DNA from: Glycine soja
Taxonomy: Eukaryota; Streptophyta; Magnoliopsida; Fabales; Fabaceae
NCBI RefSeq assembly: GCF_004193775.1
Contig: NC_041016.1
Span: 41,312,022-41,376,021, forward strand
DNA: 64,000 nucleotides
Direction: 5' to 3'
The notes beneath the pieces were generated by a model that worked only from the letters and a program-made list of their open reading frames with translations, did no database searches and was not told the origin of the DNA. The position numbers and the translations under genes were made by a program. Of this stretch, positions 48,750-60,907 are shown piece by piece (within the stretch, counting starts at the first letter, position 1; each line of letters begins with the position of its first letter).

Positions 48750-49130
48750 AAAAAAATAGAGATTTCAGAAGCCGTGCGCGTTCGAAAACCTTGCCCTACC
48801 TCTTCTCTTTCTCCTCCCGCCTGAAATCGCTGTTCTCTTTCTCCTCTCGCCCAAAATCTGCCGGAAACCGCTCCGTCGACACCCACATTGTCGTTGGTCG
48901 AACCCACAGAACCCCCTACACTGCCGGAAAACCCACATTGTCCTCGCTGGAACCCACAGAACCCCCTACGCTGCCGGAAAACCCATATTGTCATCGCTCG
49001 AACCCCATAGAACCCACATTGTCCTGGGTCGAAGAAAACCCTAGATACAAAGTTGCTACTAGGGTGCTGAAACAGTCGTCGGTGCTCAAAGGTCAAAGCT
49101 TTCTCCGCGAGGTACGTAGGTGAAATTCGT
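48750..49130 (+). other. GC-rich leader with a 50-bp tandem repeat
   Basis: 48881-49030 holds three copies of a 50-bp unit (ACCCACATTGTC...GAACCCACAGAACCCCCTAC..CTGCCGGAAA), starting at 48881, 48931 and 48981, plus the start of a fourth at 49012. GC content is far above the surroundings. Frames open on both strands here are likely repeat artefacts. It may be the promoter or untranslated first exon of the CACTA genes. Confidence 0.7.
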
Positions 49131-49904
49131 GTATGCTAAGTTTCATTGTGAGTGGTTTGACCCGAATTGGGAGTGGCATCAGATAACATTTTGTTTGCGA
49201 TTGTACAGGCTCCGCTGACGTGCGTGTGTTGCTGGGTTCTCTTCATCAAGGTAACACTAACTTCTATACTTCATTTGACCTATTTTATTTTTTCTGGGTA
49301 GTAATAAGTAATGTTGCATGATTTTTAGTAAGGTGTTATTCTGTTTGCACTATAACAGAGAATCAACCATGATTTCTGTAGATGGATCCACAGGGTTATT
49401 GAAATTTCCTGCAATTGCTTTAACATTTTATTGTCCAACAGAGGGGGCTTCACTATTGTTGTTTTAACATATTTTTTGTTTCTTGAGCAAGTAATGCTTA
49501 AGTATAGATAATGTTTTTACCCAAGTGGATTTAAGGAACTGGGTTGCTTGCTCTCTTTTCTATTTTATTCGCTTAATTGTTGAATGCTTCCAGACTATTT
49601 ATAAACTATTCACTTGCCTCGTATTGGCAGTTTCTACTCATATCCTGTTATTGCAAATTATGCTTGTAACTGTTTTAAATAGTTAACTGTTGATATTAAA
49701 ATAGGTTATTGCATTTAGTTATGTTACAATGTGGGATTAAAATAGGTAACTGTTGATAGTTGTTTTGGACTATAAAAATAGGTAACTATTGATATTAAAA
49801 ACAGTTACCTATTCAAAGTAACTGGGTTCGTCAGTTCTCATATTCTTGTATTGCATTTAGTTATTATGCTTGTAACTGTTTTACAATAACATATCCTGAA
49901 GTGA

Positions 49905-50085
49905 ACTGCTTATCTGAAAATGATGAAGGGTTTCAGCCTTTATAATGTTAGGATTTTCCACCCAGGTGTCACAAATCTGCAACCCCCTCAAAGCATTTCT
50001 CCTCGTCCTCAAATTAATAACTCTATGAAAATAGGATGTGACTGTCCCCCTCTTTGATTCATCTGCATCTTGATTTCTGCTTATG
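49905..50085 (-). pseudogene. LINE fragment (pre-RT region)
   Basis: The minus strand reads SYFHRVINLRTRRNALRGLQ and WVENPNIIKAE. This matches TYFHKVINFRRHYNGLQGFL / WIQNPNDVKKEA of the LINE at 51588-54297. Confidence 0.7.
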
Positions 50086-50449
50086 TTGTTTTTATTCAAT
50101 AATCTATTGCCATTTGCCTGTTATATCTGGCTATAGAAAATAAATCTTGGGTTATTAGATGAGGGTTATTCTGGGAGGGTGAGACATGATAAATTATACT
50201 AGGCTCTTGCAATAATTGACTTCTATGTTGCTACTACCATTTAGATTGTTTAAATGGATGTGTGGCTTGATATTGTATTAACTGACCTTTATGTTATATA
50301 GATCTTGAGGCTTGCTAGGGATCTTGGAGATTTTCTACTTGTTGGAATACACAGAGATCAGACAGTCAGGTTGGCAACCTTTATATCTCTGCCTCCCTAC
50401 TGTATTTACTTTTTTATTTTTTTTTGTACTTTCTTTTTGGAAGGCATAA

Positions 50450-50845
50450 TTTTTTTTTTATCAGCAAAGATAATTATATTCATATATATAAAAAGTACCA
50501 GAGGTACTTGAAATACATGTAGTTGGATGGCCATAATTTGGTTCCAAGTCAGACTAAAATAGAGTTGTTCTGCCGTTGTTCATTATGAAACAATGGCCTC
50601 CTCCATGACAAGTTCCACTCCCATTCATTATCCTTGAAGCCTCCCATCTGCTGGATTGAGTTGTTCTGCTGTTGAGAGATTACAAACAGCCTGGGATACT
50701 TTGTGATTAATGAGACCTCACCTTGTATCCACTCATCTTCCCAGAATTTGAACCTGTCCCCTCTCCCCACCTTCCATGAGATCCCTTTTTTGATCTTCTC
50801 ACCTTGTTGTGTATTCTGAAAAATTATCTTTAGATCCCTCCACTA
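50450..50845 (-). mobile_element. 5'-truncated LINE (3' end only)
   Basis: The poly(A) tail appears as the T run at 50450-50459, next to TATCAGCAAAGATAATTATA. The minus-strand frame GRGDRFKFWEDEWIQGEVSL, then RLFVISQQQNNSIQQMGGF, matches the C-terminal part of L1-type plant LINE RT proteins. Confidence 0.75.
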
Positions 50846-50867
50846 CAAAGAGTCCTTATTACTGCAT

Positions 50868-51065
50868 AATGTATAATATATTATTGAGATAAACAAAAAC
50901 AGTACAAGTGGTACTGAATGAAAAGATAATAAAAGCATCTCTGGTGCTGCCTCCATTTACCCAGCAAAGCTTCATTAAATTTAGATATTTCTTTAATCCC
51001 CAAACCACCTTCCTCCTTAGGTAAGCAAATAGCTTCCCATTTTACCCAGGGAATTTTCTTTAAGG
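50868..51065 (-). mobile_element. LINE fragment
   Basis: It starts with a 3'-UTR-like GAGATAAACAAAAACAGTAC-AAGTGGTAC. It contains CTTTAATCCCCAAACCACCT and CCCATTTTACCCAGGGAATT, matching 52797-52890 of the larger LINE. Its 5' limit is uncertain. Confidence 0.6.
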
Positions 51066-51587
51066 TGCAGTAACCAGTGGTAGGCTAGGATCATCCCTGT
51101 CACTTTGAACCAAGTCCTAGAGGAAAGCAAAATATTGCATACATCAATCTGAGAATTTTTCAAGGCATAATAACCTTTTGTGCAAATTCAGTTACCAGTT
51201 GGAATTTATCAAGTCTAATTTACCATTTTATTCGCAAACATTTAATGACCGTAGATAATGACAGACCCAAAAATTTCTAAAAGTTTAAATACATAGACAA
51301 TAGTAACAGTAAAGGCTTAGTACATCAAATCAAAATTTAAAGGAGATTAGGATGAACTATGAATGTTCAAATCCAGGATCTAGCTTGATCATGATCCTTG
51401 AGCATGCAAGCCCTTTGAAAGAAAAATTGTCATCCAGTTTATTGTTCATTTCCAATTTCCAAAATAATTTGGCATCCAAGATAGTAGTGTTATGTTAGGA
51501 GTGATATTGGGCTTCAGTGTGCATTAATTCATAGTATCACACTAGTAATTGATCAAGAATATTAGTATAAATAGGACCAGATATCAC

Positions 51588-54297
51588 TTTTTTTTTGGAA
51601 GGCTAAAAATATATATATTATTAATAAAAAAACCAGTACCAGTGGTACCAGAGATTATAAATACAAAGCACCAAGGTGCTACCCTCCAACAAGACCATCA
51701 CAAAAGCCAAATAACAGCCAGATCCAACCCCAACTAGGCAAGGAAATTGGAAATATTAGAGGACCAGTAGTGGAAGGTAGTACTAAAATTTTTATCCTTA
51801 GCCTTTAACCATGACCAAGCTAAGAAAATAGCATGATCCATGACTTTACAGGGATCAAAAGTTTTTCCTTGGAAAATCAAATGATTCCTATGCTGCCATA
51901 TAGAGCTAGTTAATGCAACCTACCACCCACATCTTGTACTGTGGTTCACATTTGCCCCAAACCCATCACAGAACTGATAAAAATGGTGAACCGGGGTAAT
52001 GGAAAGGGGACCTACTACCCGAACCAGCGCATAGATTCCCACCACAGGCCATTTGTCAGCTTACAGTTGAAAAACAAATGACATACATCCTCCTGCACAC
52101 AGCCACATAAGGAACAAGTGTCTTCCTGAGTAATAGCATTTCTTCTTAAAAGGTTGACCTTGGTAGGTAGTCTATTTTTAAGTAGTCTCCAACAGAAGAT
52201 CACAGCCCTAGGGGGAATTTTCAACTGCCATATAGTCTTAAAAATGTTGCCATCAGAATATACTGAAGTGGTGTTCATGCATAAGCTATAAGCTGATCTA
52301 GTAGTATATTGACCATTAGATTCAGCCAACCACAGCATATTATCTTTCACCTGTCTTTGAATATGAACAGAACTAATTTCTTCCATAAAATGCACAGCCA
52401 AATGGCTTTCATGATCAAAGAGATTTCTCCTCCACCTCATGTCCCACCTCCAGCTATTATGATTAAAATGTCCCATTAGAGAGATGTGGTCCTTTTGTTG
52501 TCTACTTATAAGGAAAAGCTGATTATACTTCTGTTGCAGGGTGTGTTGTTCCCCTAGCCATTTATCAGTCCAAAATTTAATATTCTCCCCACTCCCAACC
52601 TTCCAAGCCAAGTTGTCTTTAAAGATACTGCAGTTCGACTGGTGATACAGATTTCTAATGTCTCTCCACCAGTGGGAAAAGCCCCGTTTGTCACTACCAT
52701 TTTGGAATTCTGACCAACCACCATATTTTGAAGTTAAAATTCTGACCCAGAGCTGCTGTTGCTCAGATGCAAAAGCCCATATCCATCTTCCCATCAGAGC
52801 TAAATTGAATTTAGAGATATCCTTTATCCCTAGGCCCCCTCAGTCTTAGGCAAACAAATATCATCCCATTTGACCCAAGGAATTTTTTTGTGGTCATTGT
52901 CCCCACCCCACAAAAAATTTCTTTGGAGGGATATCAGCTTTTTGACTACCCTCTGAGGAATTTTAAAAAAGGAAAGGAGATAAATTGGGAGGGAATTAAG
53001 GACAGAATTGATAAGGGTGATCTTCCCAGCCATGGATATATCTCTTTGAGCCCATTTGGCTAATTTAGACTTGAATTTAGAAATGAGAGGCTCCCACACC
53101 AGCTGGCTAGAAGGATTAGCCCCAATAGGTAAGCCTAAATAGAGGAAAGGATATTCCAGCTCTCAACAGTGCAAAATATTGGCTGCTTCCAAAGACCAAT
53201 TGACTCCACCCCCTATTATCCCAAACTGACTTTTAGCAAAGTTAATCTTTAAACCAGAAGCTAATTCATATCCTCTTAATAAGGCCTTTATAACATGAAT
53301 ATTCTCCCACACAGCCTCTCCTACAAAGATAGTATCATCAGCATACTGCAAAATGTTGATAGGCTCCTTTTTCTTTCCAACCAAGAAGCTTCTATAGAGG
53401 TTTTTGTGGACTGCTTGTCTCATCATACCAGTAATACCTTCACATACAATATTGAATAGTAAGGGAGCTAGGGGATCCCCTTGTCTCAAACCCCTTGTAG
53501 GGAGAAATTCCTTAGAAGGGCTGCCATTAATCAAAATTCATATAGATGCTGAGTGGAGGCAAGTTGATATCCAGACCAAATATCACTTGTCTCAATCTAT
53601 TTGCTAATAACTTAGCTATCACCTTGTACATACATCCAATCAAGGAGATTGTTCTGTAGTCATCAAATGGCTGGGGGTGTTTGGTTTTGGGAATTAGAGC
53701 TATGAAAGAAGCATTACTGCCTCTAGGGAAGCTGCCATGCACATGGAATTCATCTACAAATCTTCTGAAGTCAGTTTTTATCATTTCCCAAAATTATTTA
53801 ATGAATTTGAAGTTGAAGCCATCAGGTCTAGGACATTTGTCCCCATCACAACTCCACACTGCTTCTTTGATCTCCAAATCCGAAAAAGGAACAGCCAAAA
53901 ACTCCCTCTGCTCCTGGTTTATTGAAAAGAATTGCACTCCATCAAGAGTGGGTCTACAAAACTGCTGCTCAGTAAATCTGTTGAGGGAAAAATTCACAGC
54001 CTCCTTCTTAACATCATTGGGGTTCTGAATCCATTCACCCTGAATGAGAAATCCTTGAAGACCATTATAATGTCTTCTGAAATTGATGACTTTATGGAAA
54101 TAAGTTGAGTTGTTGTCCCCTTCTTTTAGCCATTTAGCTCTAGATTTCTGCCTTAATAAAGATTCATAAGCTGTTGAGGCCTCCCACAATTCTTGCTGTA
54201 ATTCTCTCTTAGACTTTATCTCATCATCAGATAGGCTTCTATTAGATGTTAAATCCTCCACTTCATTGAGCTTCTTCTGAATTTTGTGGATCCCCTT
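51588..54297 (-). mobile_element. L1-type LINE, 5'-truncated, reverse transcriptase decayed
   Basis: It has a poly(A) tail (T run 51588-51596). On the minus strand from 54297: SRAKWLKEGDNNSTYFHKVI; RT start [20 protein letters not shown] and [20 protein letters not shown] (53720-53590); LRQGDPLAPLLFNIVCEG and YADD (53490-53330); KWAQRDISMAGKITLINSVL (about 53050); then the zf-RVT domain with CSLCGCVQEDVCHLFFNC (52120-52050). The endonuclease and ORF1 are missing. The frame is broken between 53534/53527 and again near 53163, 53100 and 52830. Confidence 0.92.
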
Positions 54298-54748
54298 ATC
54301 ATTTATGAATTATGTAGTCTGCAAATGAAACAACTACTAGTACTATTGTAGACAAGTTTTCCTTCTCCATTACTCACGGAAAAAGCTAAACCCATTATCA
54401 TTATGGTTCTTCTCTATTTGAATACTGGACAGCCCTCATATTGTTGATAAAAGGCTTTAAATACATTGTGGCTAATTTCTGTATGGTTTTTCTTAGGGTT
54501 ATCATTTACTACTGCTAATTGGCGTTGCTGTGGAAGCGCTTTGATTATATCTTTGAAGCCTCAAACTCAGGTATTTATATGTTTGATTCGAAAACTAATT
54601 TGAAATTGTTGTTGTATGCATTACTGGTATATTTGTAACTTATGCTATGCCTGTCTACATGTCCTTTCTTTCATTGGACTGATATGTTCATGCGTTCTGT
54701 ATATATATGTTGTGACTGCCATTGTCGTTCTCTCTGTCTTGTATTATG
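54298..54748. other. CACTA internal DNA between LINE insertions
   Basis: AT-rich, intron-like. No coding region seen. Confidence 0.5.
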
Positions 54749-56105
54749 TTTTTTTTTTATCAGCAAAATTATAATTTGTATTGAAATAAAGTACCAGAGG
54801 TACTAATTACAAAGGTATGGACTATTATATGTAGTACATAAGTAGTGTAATAGGTCTACTTGTGTAGTGAACAAGTATTTCTGAAACTATGTGCACTCCC
54901 TCTACAAAAACAAAAAGCCTTGCCTAATATTACTTGACCACTGATTATAGTGGACTGTGAAGTCCTTCTCAAATTGTCTAAGCCAAGTCCAAATTATAAA
55001 GATAGCATCTTCAAAAAGCCGATTAGTATCAAATTATGCATTTGCAAACAAAATTCTGTTTTTGTGCTTCCATATAGACCATGTTACTGGTAGCCACCAA
55101 TACCTCCATCGCTTAGCCCTTAATCCTTCCATCTGGATAGAAATGTGCTGCATGAAGTGTTGTTTCGGGCTGAAGGGGAAAGTGCCTTTGATATTCATCC
55201 ATGACATCGATTCCCACCAAATTGGTTGGATTTTGTTGCAATGAATAAATAGGTGATCTGTATGTTCCTTTTTCGCAGATTCTGCTTTGTGGGCAGTCTG
55301 CCCCTGCATAATCTCCAAACGAATACCACAATTTTGCTAGGTATCTTTGTCTTCCATAGTTCCATACTCCAATCCTCCTTCTGGCCACCAGCAATTTCCT
55401 CCTATATCAGATTGTAGGCGCTGTGAGTTGTGTAAATCCCTGATGAATCTTCTATCTACTCCCAAATGTCAATTTGCTGTTGCTGTATGCTTTGTCCTTG
55501 TACCTCCCTAAGGAAACTGATGGCAGTGTCAATTTCATTGTCAAAAAGCAGTCTTCTCCATGAACAATTCCATTCCCAGCCCGTGTCATTTTGAGTTCTC
55601 ATCTGCCTAATGGTGTGATTCTGCTGTGAGGATATAATAAATAGCCTGGGGTACCTTTCTGCTAGCGACTCCTCTTGATTAATCCGCTTATTTGTCCAGA
55701 ATCTAACTTTCTCTCCATCCCCCACCTTCCACCTCGTGTTATTTTGAATAACCAGTCCCTGATGAGATTGATTGAAAGCTTGTTTTACATCCCTCCACCA
55801 AACACATTGTTTTGCTGAATTTCCTGTTTCTTCAAGGTTCCTCCATCCACCATATTTGGAATTCAAAACTCTGGTCCATAGCTCACCATTTTGTTGCATT
55901 AATAGCCCCTATAGGTATGCCAAGATACACAAAAAGAAGAGTTAAGCAACTGCAGTTCAAGTACTTTGCTGCATCATGCTTCCATTGATCAGAAATCCCG
56001 ACAGCTCCGAATCTACTCTTACCAAAATTGATTTTCAGACCCGATAGTTCAGCTTCAGATTCAAGCTTGTTAAGCTCAGCTTCTAACTTCTGGACCCTTT
56101 TAACA
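54749..56105 (-). mobile_element. LINE fragment with internal deletion
   Basis: The T run (54749-54758) is followed by TATCAGCAAAATTATAA, like the 3' ends at 50450 and 51588. The minus-strand frames are [20 protein letters not shown] and [11 protein letters not shown] (56060-55910), then LWTRVLNSKYGGW (55890 onward), then the zf-RVT remnant HTDHLFIHCNKIQPIWWESM (55270-55200). Sequence between LGIPIGA and LWTRVLNSKYGG is deleted relative to the family. Confidence 0.8.
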
Positions 56106-56129
56106 CTGCATCGCTTTGTGTGCATCTTC

Positions 56130-56161
56130 AACACACACACACACACACATACACAGCCACA

Positions 56162-56204
<43 letters not shown>

Positions 56205-56222
56205 AAACACATACACACAGAG

Positions 56223-56260
<38 letters not shown>

Positions 56261-56760
56261 AGCCACACAGCCACACACACACACACAGAGAAACACATAC
56301 ACACACAGAAACACAGACACACACACACTGACTGAAACACACACACACAAAAAAAACACACACACACATAAACTGACTAAAACACACACACACACACACA
56401 TAGAAACACACTGACAGAAACACACACACACACACACACTGACTGAAACACACATACTCACACACACACATAAACACACACACTGACAGAAACACACACA
56501 CACACACAGACACACACATACTCAGCCACACACCCACACACACACACACAGAAACCCACACACACACACATACACACACACACTCACAGAAACACACACA
56601 GACACACACACACACACACAAAAACACACACACACACACACACACACAAAAACACACACACATACACAACCACACACCCCCACACACACACACAAACACA
56701 CACACACACACACACACACATACACAGCCACACAGCCACACACACAGAAACACACACCCA
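56130..56760. repeat. Large (AC)n array with regular interruptions
   Basis: About 630 bp of CA/AC dinucleotides. GAAACACA, TACACAGCCACACA and ACTGACTGAAACACAC interruptions recur, giving a higher-order pattern. The long Cys/Val-rich frames across it are artefacts of the repeat. It borders the LINE fragment. Confidence 0.95.
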
Positions 56761-57457
56761 CTAGTCTCCACACTCAACAATTTTCTGCCTACTCTCCACA
56801 CTTGTCTTAATATTAGAGCTGACAAAGGAATTGCCTTTGGATGGCACAGACCCTCATGATACACACACACATACGTATGCCCAACTACAATAATAAAGCA
56901 TAAGCACCCTTGAAACCCAGCATTTGAAATTACTTACATAAACAACTGCTGATGTCTATATTTGTCTGTGATTGAATTTTACCTTTTGTATGTTCTTGTA
57001 TGTGATCAGTGTAATTTGCTATATAAACAATTGTTGTTCATGGTGAGTGAACCTTAGATTCCCGTTTGAGACTGAATGCAATGACTCTTGCGGACAGTTT
57101 GCATTAGTCATTGTATTTAGTCTTGAATTGTCCGTTTGGACAGTTTGGGGAGACTGGTATTTTTATGTTAGATTCATTCGTGAAGGTTATTGTTATTCTC
57201 ATTAATTTGATTAAATTTCTGTTCAATGCATTTCAAGTTGTTCTCTGAGAGCATACTTGATTATCGGGAAATTCATTTAACTGATGTCATGTCGTGTACT
57301 TGGAGACCAATGCGAAATGCTGCATAAATTTAGTCAAATTTTTGTAAATAATGGTAACCCTGACGTTTGAGGCTAACATAAAAGACAGTCTTCCTAAATG
57401 GGATAGGGCCACACCTATAAATAAAAAAGTGAGATTTGCATGCATGGATTTGCTTAG

Positions 57458-58750
57458 ATGGATCGAAGTTGGATCAATCAAAGTCGGATGAGCCCAGAAT
57501 ATGAGGATGGCGTCGAGCAGTTTTTGCAATTTGCTTTAGAAAGAGGTCGACCGAATGAAGAAGGGAAATATTATTGTCCTTGCATCAACTATTTGAATGG
57601 AAGACGACAACTACTTGATGACATATGAGACCATCTATTGTGTGATGAGATGAAGAAGAATTACACGACGTGGATATGGCATGGTGAAGTGACTGACATG
57701 CAGAGTGGGTCCCAATCTAAACCGTTTGATGTAGAAATGGGAGATCGCTTGGAGGACATGATTCGTGACCTTGGACAAGAGTGTTTTCAAGAAGCACACG
57801 CCCCTGTCTATGAAGGATTATAGAATGATTCAAAGAAGCCTTTGTATACGAGGTGCAAGAATTCCTTAACCCTGTTGTCTGCGGTGTTAAGTCTGGTTAA
57901 TGTGAAGGCCAGGTATGGGTGGAGTGACAAAAGTTTCACCTCACTGCTTGAGGTAGTGCACAATTTGCTTCCAGAGGACAACACGTTGCCTAAAAGTTAC
58001 TATAAGGCGAAGAAGATACTGTGTCCCATGGGTATGGAGTATCAGAAGATTCATGCTTTCCCCAATGATTGCATACTCTACAGGCATGAATTCCAACAAA
58101 TGTCCAAATGCCCTATGTGTGGGACTTCGCGGTACAAAGTGAAGGATGACGAGGAAAACAATTATGATGAAAAGTCACAGAGGGGCCCGCCAGCAAAGGT
58201 TTTGTGGTATCTTCCAATCATTCCAAGGTTTAAGCGTCTTTTTGCTAACGAAGACGACGCAAAAGACCTAACATGGCATGCAAATGGAAGGATTTCTGAT
58301 GGAATGGTCTGTCATCCGGCTGATTGCTCCCAGTGGAAGAAGATTGATGGTTTGTATCCGGATTTTGGGAATGAGCCAAGAAATCTTAGACTTGGACTAG
58401 CCAGTGATGGAATGAATCCATATGGCACCTTAAGCACTCAACACAGTTCATGGCCAGTTCTGCTAGTAATTTACAATTTGCCTCCTTGGTTGTGCATGAA
58501 GCGAAAATGCATGATGTTGTCTATGATGATATCGGGCCCAAGACAGCCAAGAAATGACATTGATGTTTATCTAAGTCCGTTGGTTGAAGATCTGAGAAAT
58601 TTGTGGGACGAGGGGGTTGTAGTGTTTGATGCGTTTCGCAAGGAGACCTTTGAAATGTGTGCAATGCTTTTTTGTACCATTAATGACTTTCCAGTATATG
58701 GGCTGAATCTCAACACTTTGCAAGTGTCAATGACGCCAATCCCTGTGTAG
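57458..58750 (+). pseudogene. CACTA transposase (TNPD-like), N-terminal and partial core
   Basis: The start ATG at 57458 gives MDRSWINQSRMSPEYEDGVE, the transposase-associated zinc domain with CPCINYLNGRR. A TGA at 57626 (expected R, IRDHLL) and a TAG at 57821 interrupt the single reading register. The open stretch 57842-58750 carries the Transposase_21 core: YGWSDKSFTSLLEVVHNLLP, CPMCGTSRYK, WYLPIIPRFKRLFAN, LTWHANGR, LRLGLASDGMNPYGTLS, SWPVLLVIYNLPPWLCMKRK. It breaks off after FPVYGLNLNTL. In relatives the core continues for several hundred residues. Catalytically inactive. Confidence 0.92.
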
Positions 58751-59166
58751 CTTCCATCCCTTACTTTGGGTTCATTGATGAAATTTGGGAGCTTAATTAT
58801 GTGAAATTTACAGTATGTGTTTTCAAATGTAAATGGGTTGACAGCAACACCGGTGTGCGCGCCGATGATATAGGATTTACCCTGGTAGATCTAAAGAAAC
58901 TTGGTTACCACAATGACCCTTTCATCATGGCAGAACAAGCTAGACAAGTATTTTACGTGCAAGACCCTTGTGATGAAAGGTGGTGCGTGGTTCTGCAGGG
59001 CAAAACAATTGGTGTTAATGTAGAAGATGATGATTCATACATGGACACCTGTGTTAGTCCTTTGATCGCTCAAATCACTGGTAACGTTGTGGGAGAAGAA
59101 GAAGCTGACGACGTTCATGCTAATCGAAATGATCATGATGAAGGAGAATTGATTAACATCCTCTAA
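58751..59166 (+). pseudogene. CACTA DUF4216-like C-terminal region
   Basis: In a frame starting just before 58751: NPCVASIPYFGFIDEIWELN, then FKCKWVDSNTGVRADDIGFT, ARQVFYVQDPCDERWCVVLQ. This is the DUF4216 domain near the end of CACTA proteins. It is out of frame with the preceding transposase piece, and the DUF4218 part between them is missing, marking a deletion near 58720-58745. It ends at 59166 after an acidic tail (GEEEADDVHANRNDHDEGEL). Confidence 0.85.
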
Positions 59167-59179
59167 TGTAATTTTCTGT

Positions 59180-60907
59180 AGAGACAGAGGTCACCAAACC
59201 TAGTAAGTGACAACTACATTTTCCTGGCTGAGAAGACCAAGAAGAAGATGCAGGAAGTTGCACAGTCAGGAAGCGTTGATGGCGTCATCGACCCTCCATC
59301 CCCGGTCAGACGCCACATGAAGTGGAAGATGGCCCACACGAAGAAGACAGGGGAGATGACGACCGAGGCCGCAAAGGAAATCGCTGAGAAGATTGTAAGT
59401 CATTTTCAACTAACCATTACAATTATGTTTGAATATTTTGAGAATGCCATGTACCACTGTGTGTTTTCTGTGCAGGATTCGTTTGAGGAGTAGGCCACAC
59501 AGGGATCGTTCGTCCCCCATGGACGTTAGGATGTTTTGGCCGCTGCTATTGGACGTCCAAAGCACCCTGGACGTGTCCGTGCTGCTGGAGCCGGTGTCAC
59601 CATCAAGCAATACTTTGGATCGGCTCCACGGACGTCCCGCAGCGCTTCCTCCCTGCCTCCTGACGAATTATAGCAGCTGACTCAGCAGATCAGGGACCAG
59701 CTATAAGAGTCCATCACAGAGAAAGTGACGAGGCAGGTCATGGCATCCTTCAGCCAACTTCAGTCACAGATGCAATCTCAGGGACCTCCTGAGCCTCTGG
59801 TTGGTCCTGGTCCCTCCGGTCCTCGGGTGAGCACAAAGGGGAGTTGTGTTGATCCCTCAGGAAACGATCCTGAGACGGGTGACTCTGACAGGTGCGGCTT
59901 GTACATAGAAGCAGATCCTGCCTGCCTGGTTGCCGTGGGGAGAGTTTATGAGGGATCCACTCTTGTTCATAACACTCCTTTGTTGCCTGGCCAAGTAAAG
60001 GTGAGTGTGGACGAGGTTAAAGATGCACATGCTGCGGTTCCTGTACCCACTGCTGAAAAATGTATGCGAGCGGGGAATTCTGATATCTATGGATTCCTCG
60101 AGCCTCAGTCCATTCAGAGGTCTGGGCAATCACAGTTTGAATCTGAAAGTTACATAAAGAGTTGGATGCAGAGTTCACAACGCGATGTGTATCTTGGAGC
60201 CTACCTAAATGGGTAAGTCACAAAATAACAAAATTTAATTAATGTTTACTAATGTACTAACCCATTTTAGGTTCCACTGCAGCGGACATTGGCAGATGGT
60301 GGTCATCCTGCCCAAGGAACACTTAGTTGTCTGGTTTTGTTCATTGCATAACAGGCCAGACAACTACCTTAAGGGGATTATTAATAGGTTAGTGTTCTTT
60401 TCAATACATTTGCATTGTAATACCTCAACGTACAACAGCAGTTTTTAATTGTTACTCATATGGAACAGTGCTATCAAGGGTCTTGATGTTGCTCCACAGC
60501 CTAAATCAAAGGCTCCTGCTAGGTGGATTGTCGTCAAGGTACGTCATTTACATAAAACTTCCACTTATATATATTTCTTTATGTGTCTGTACACTAGTTG
60601 TTTAATTAATATCCAAATTTCATTATGTATTTAGTGTAATAGACAAAAAGGAACTATTGAGTGCGGCTACTATGTCATGCACTGGATGTCCACCATCATT
60701 TTAGGAAGTTTTAGAAATAATTGGGAAGCGGTAAGTTTATTTCAAACAAAATCGATTTATTTATAATTTGTATTACATTATTAACTTAATATGATTTATT
60801 TAATCATGCAGTATTTTAACGACCCTAGACCATTGGAGCCTGAGAGATTAAAAGCATTGCGGATCCAGTGGGCACAATTTTATCTCCGAGTTAGAGACCA
60901 GGCCTAG
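59180..60907 (+). pseudogene. CACTA second gene: Ulp1/C48-like cysteine protease with N-terminal transposon domain
   Basis: Exon 1, about 59200-59394, is EKTKKKMQEVAQSGSVDGVI to EAAKEIAEKI with GTAAGT. Exon 2 from 59475 has stops at four places where CAG or CAA is expected (59492 TAG, 59527 TAG, 59670 TAG, 59703 TAA), then the open frame TRQVMASFSQLQSQMQSQG at 59725-60216. Short exons follow: 60271-60388 (HCSGHWQMVVILPKEHLVVW), 60468-60537 and 60634-60729 (CNRQKGTIECGYYVMHW), ending at 60907 (LRVRDQA, TAG). The protease shows the His (GHW), Gln (RQKG) and Cys (ECGYY) of the C48 family. The expected Asp after VVW is not seen. Confidence 0.85.

Noticed and set aside
48791..49123. Proline/Thr-rich 110-codon frame on + and Gly/Arg-rich frame on -
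   Set aside because: Both cross the 50-bp GC-rich tandem repeat, so simultaneous opening reflects the repeat. No domain seen.
55883..56870. Long Cys/Val-rich open frames (up to 256 codons) on the minus strand, and Thr/His-rich frames on the plus strand
   Set aside because: They are translations of the (AC)n repeat, open in several frames at once. Only the short ends outside the repeat show LINE similarity.
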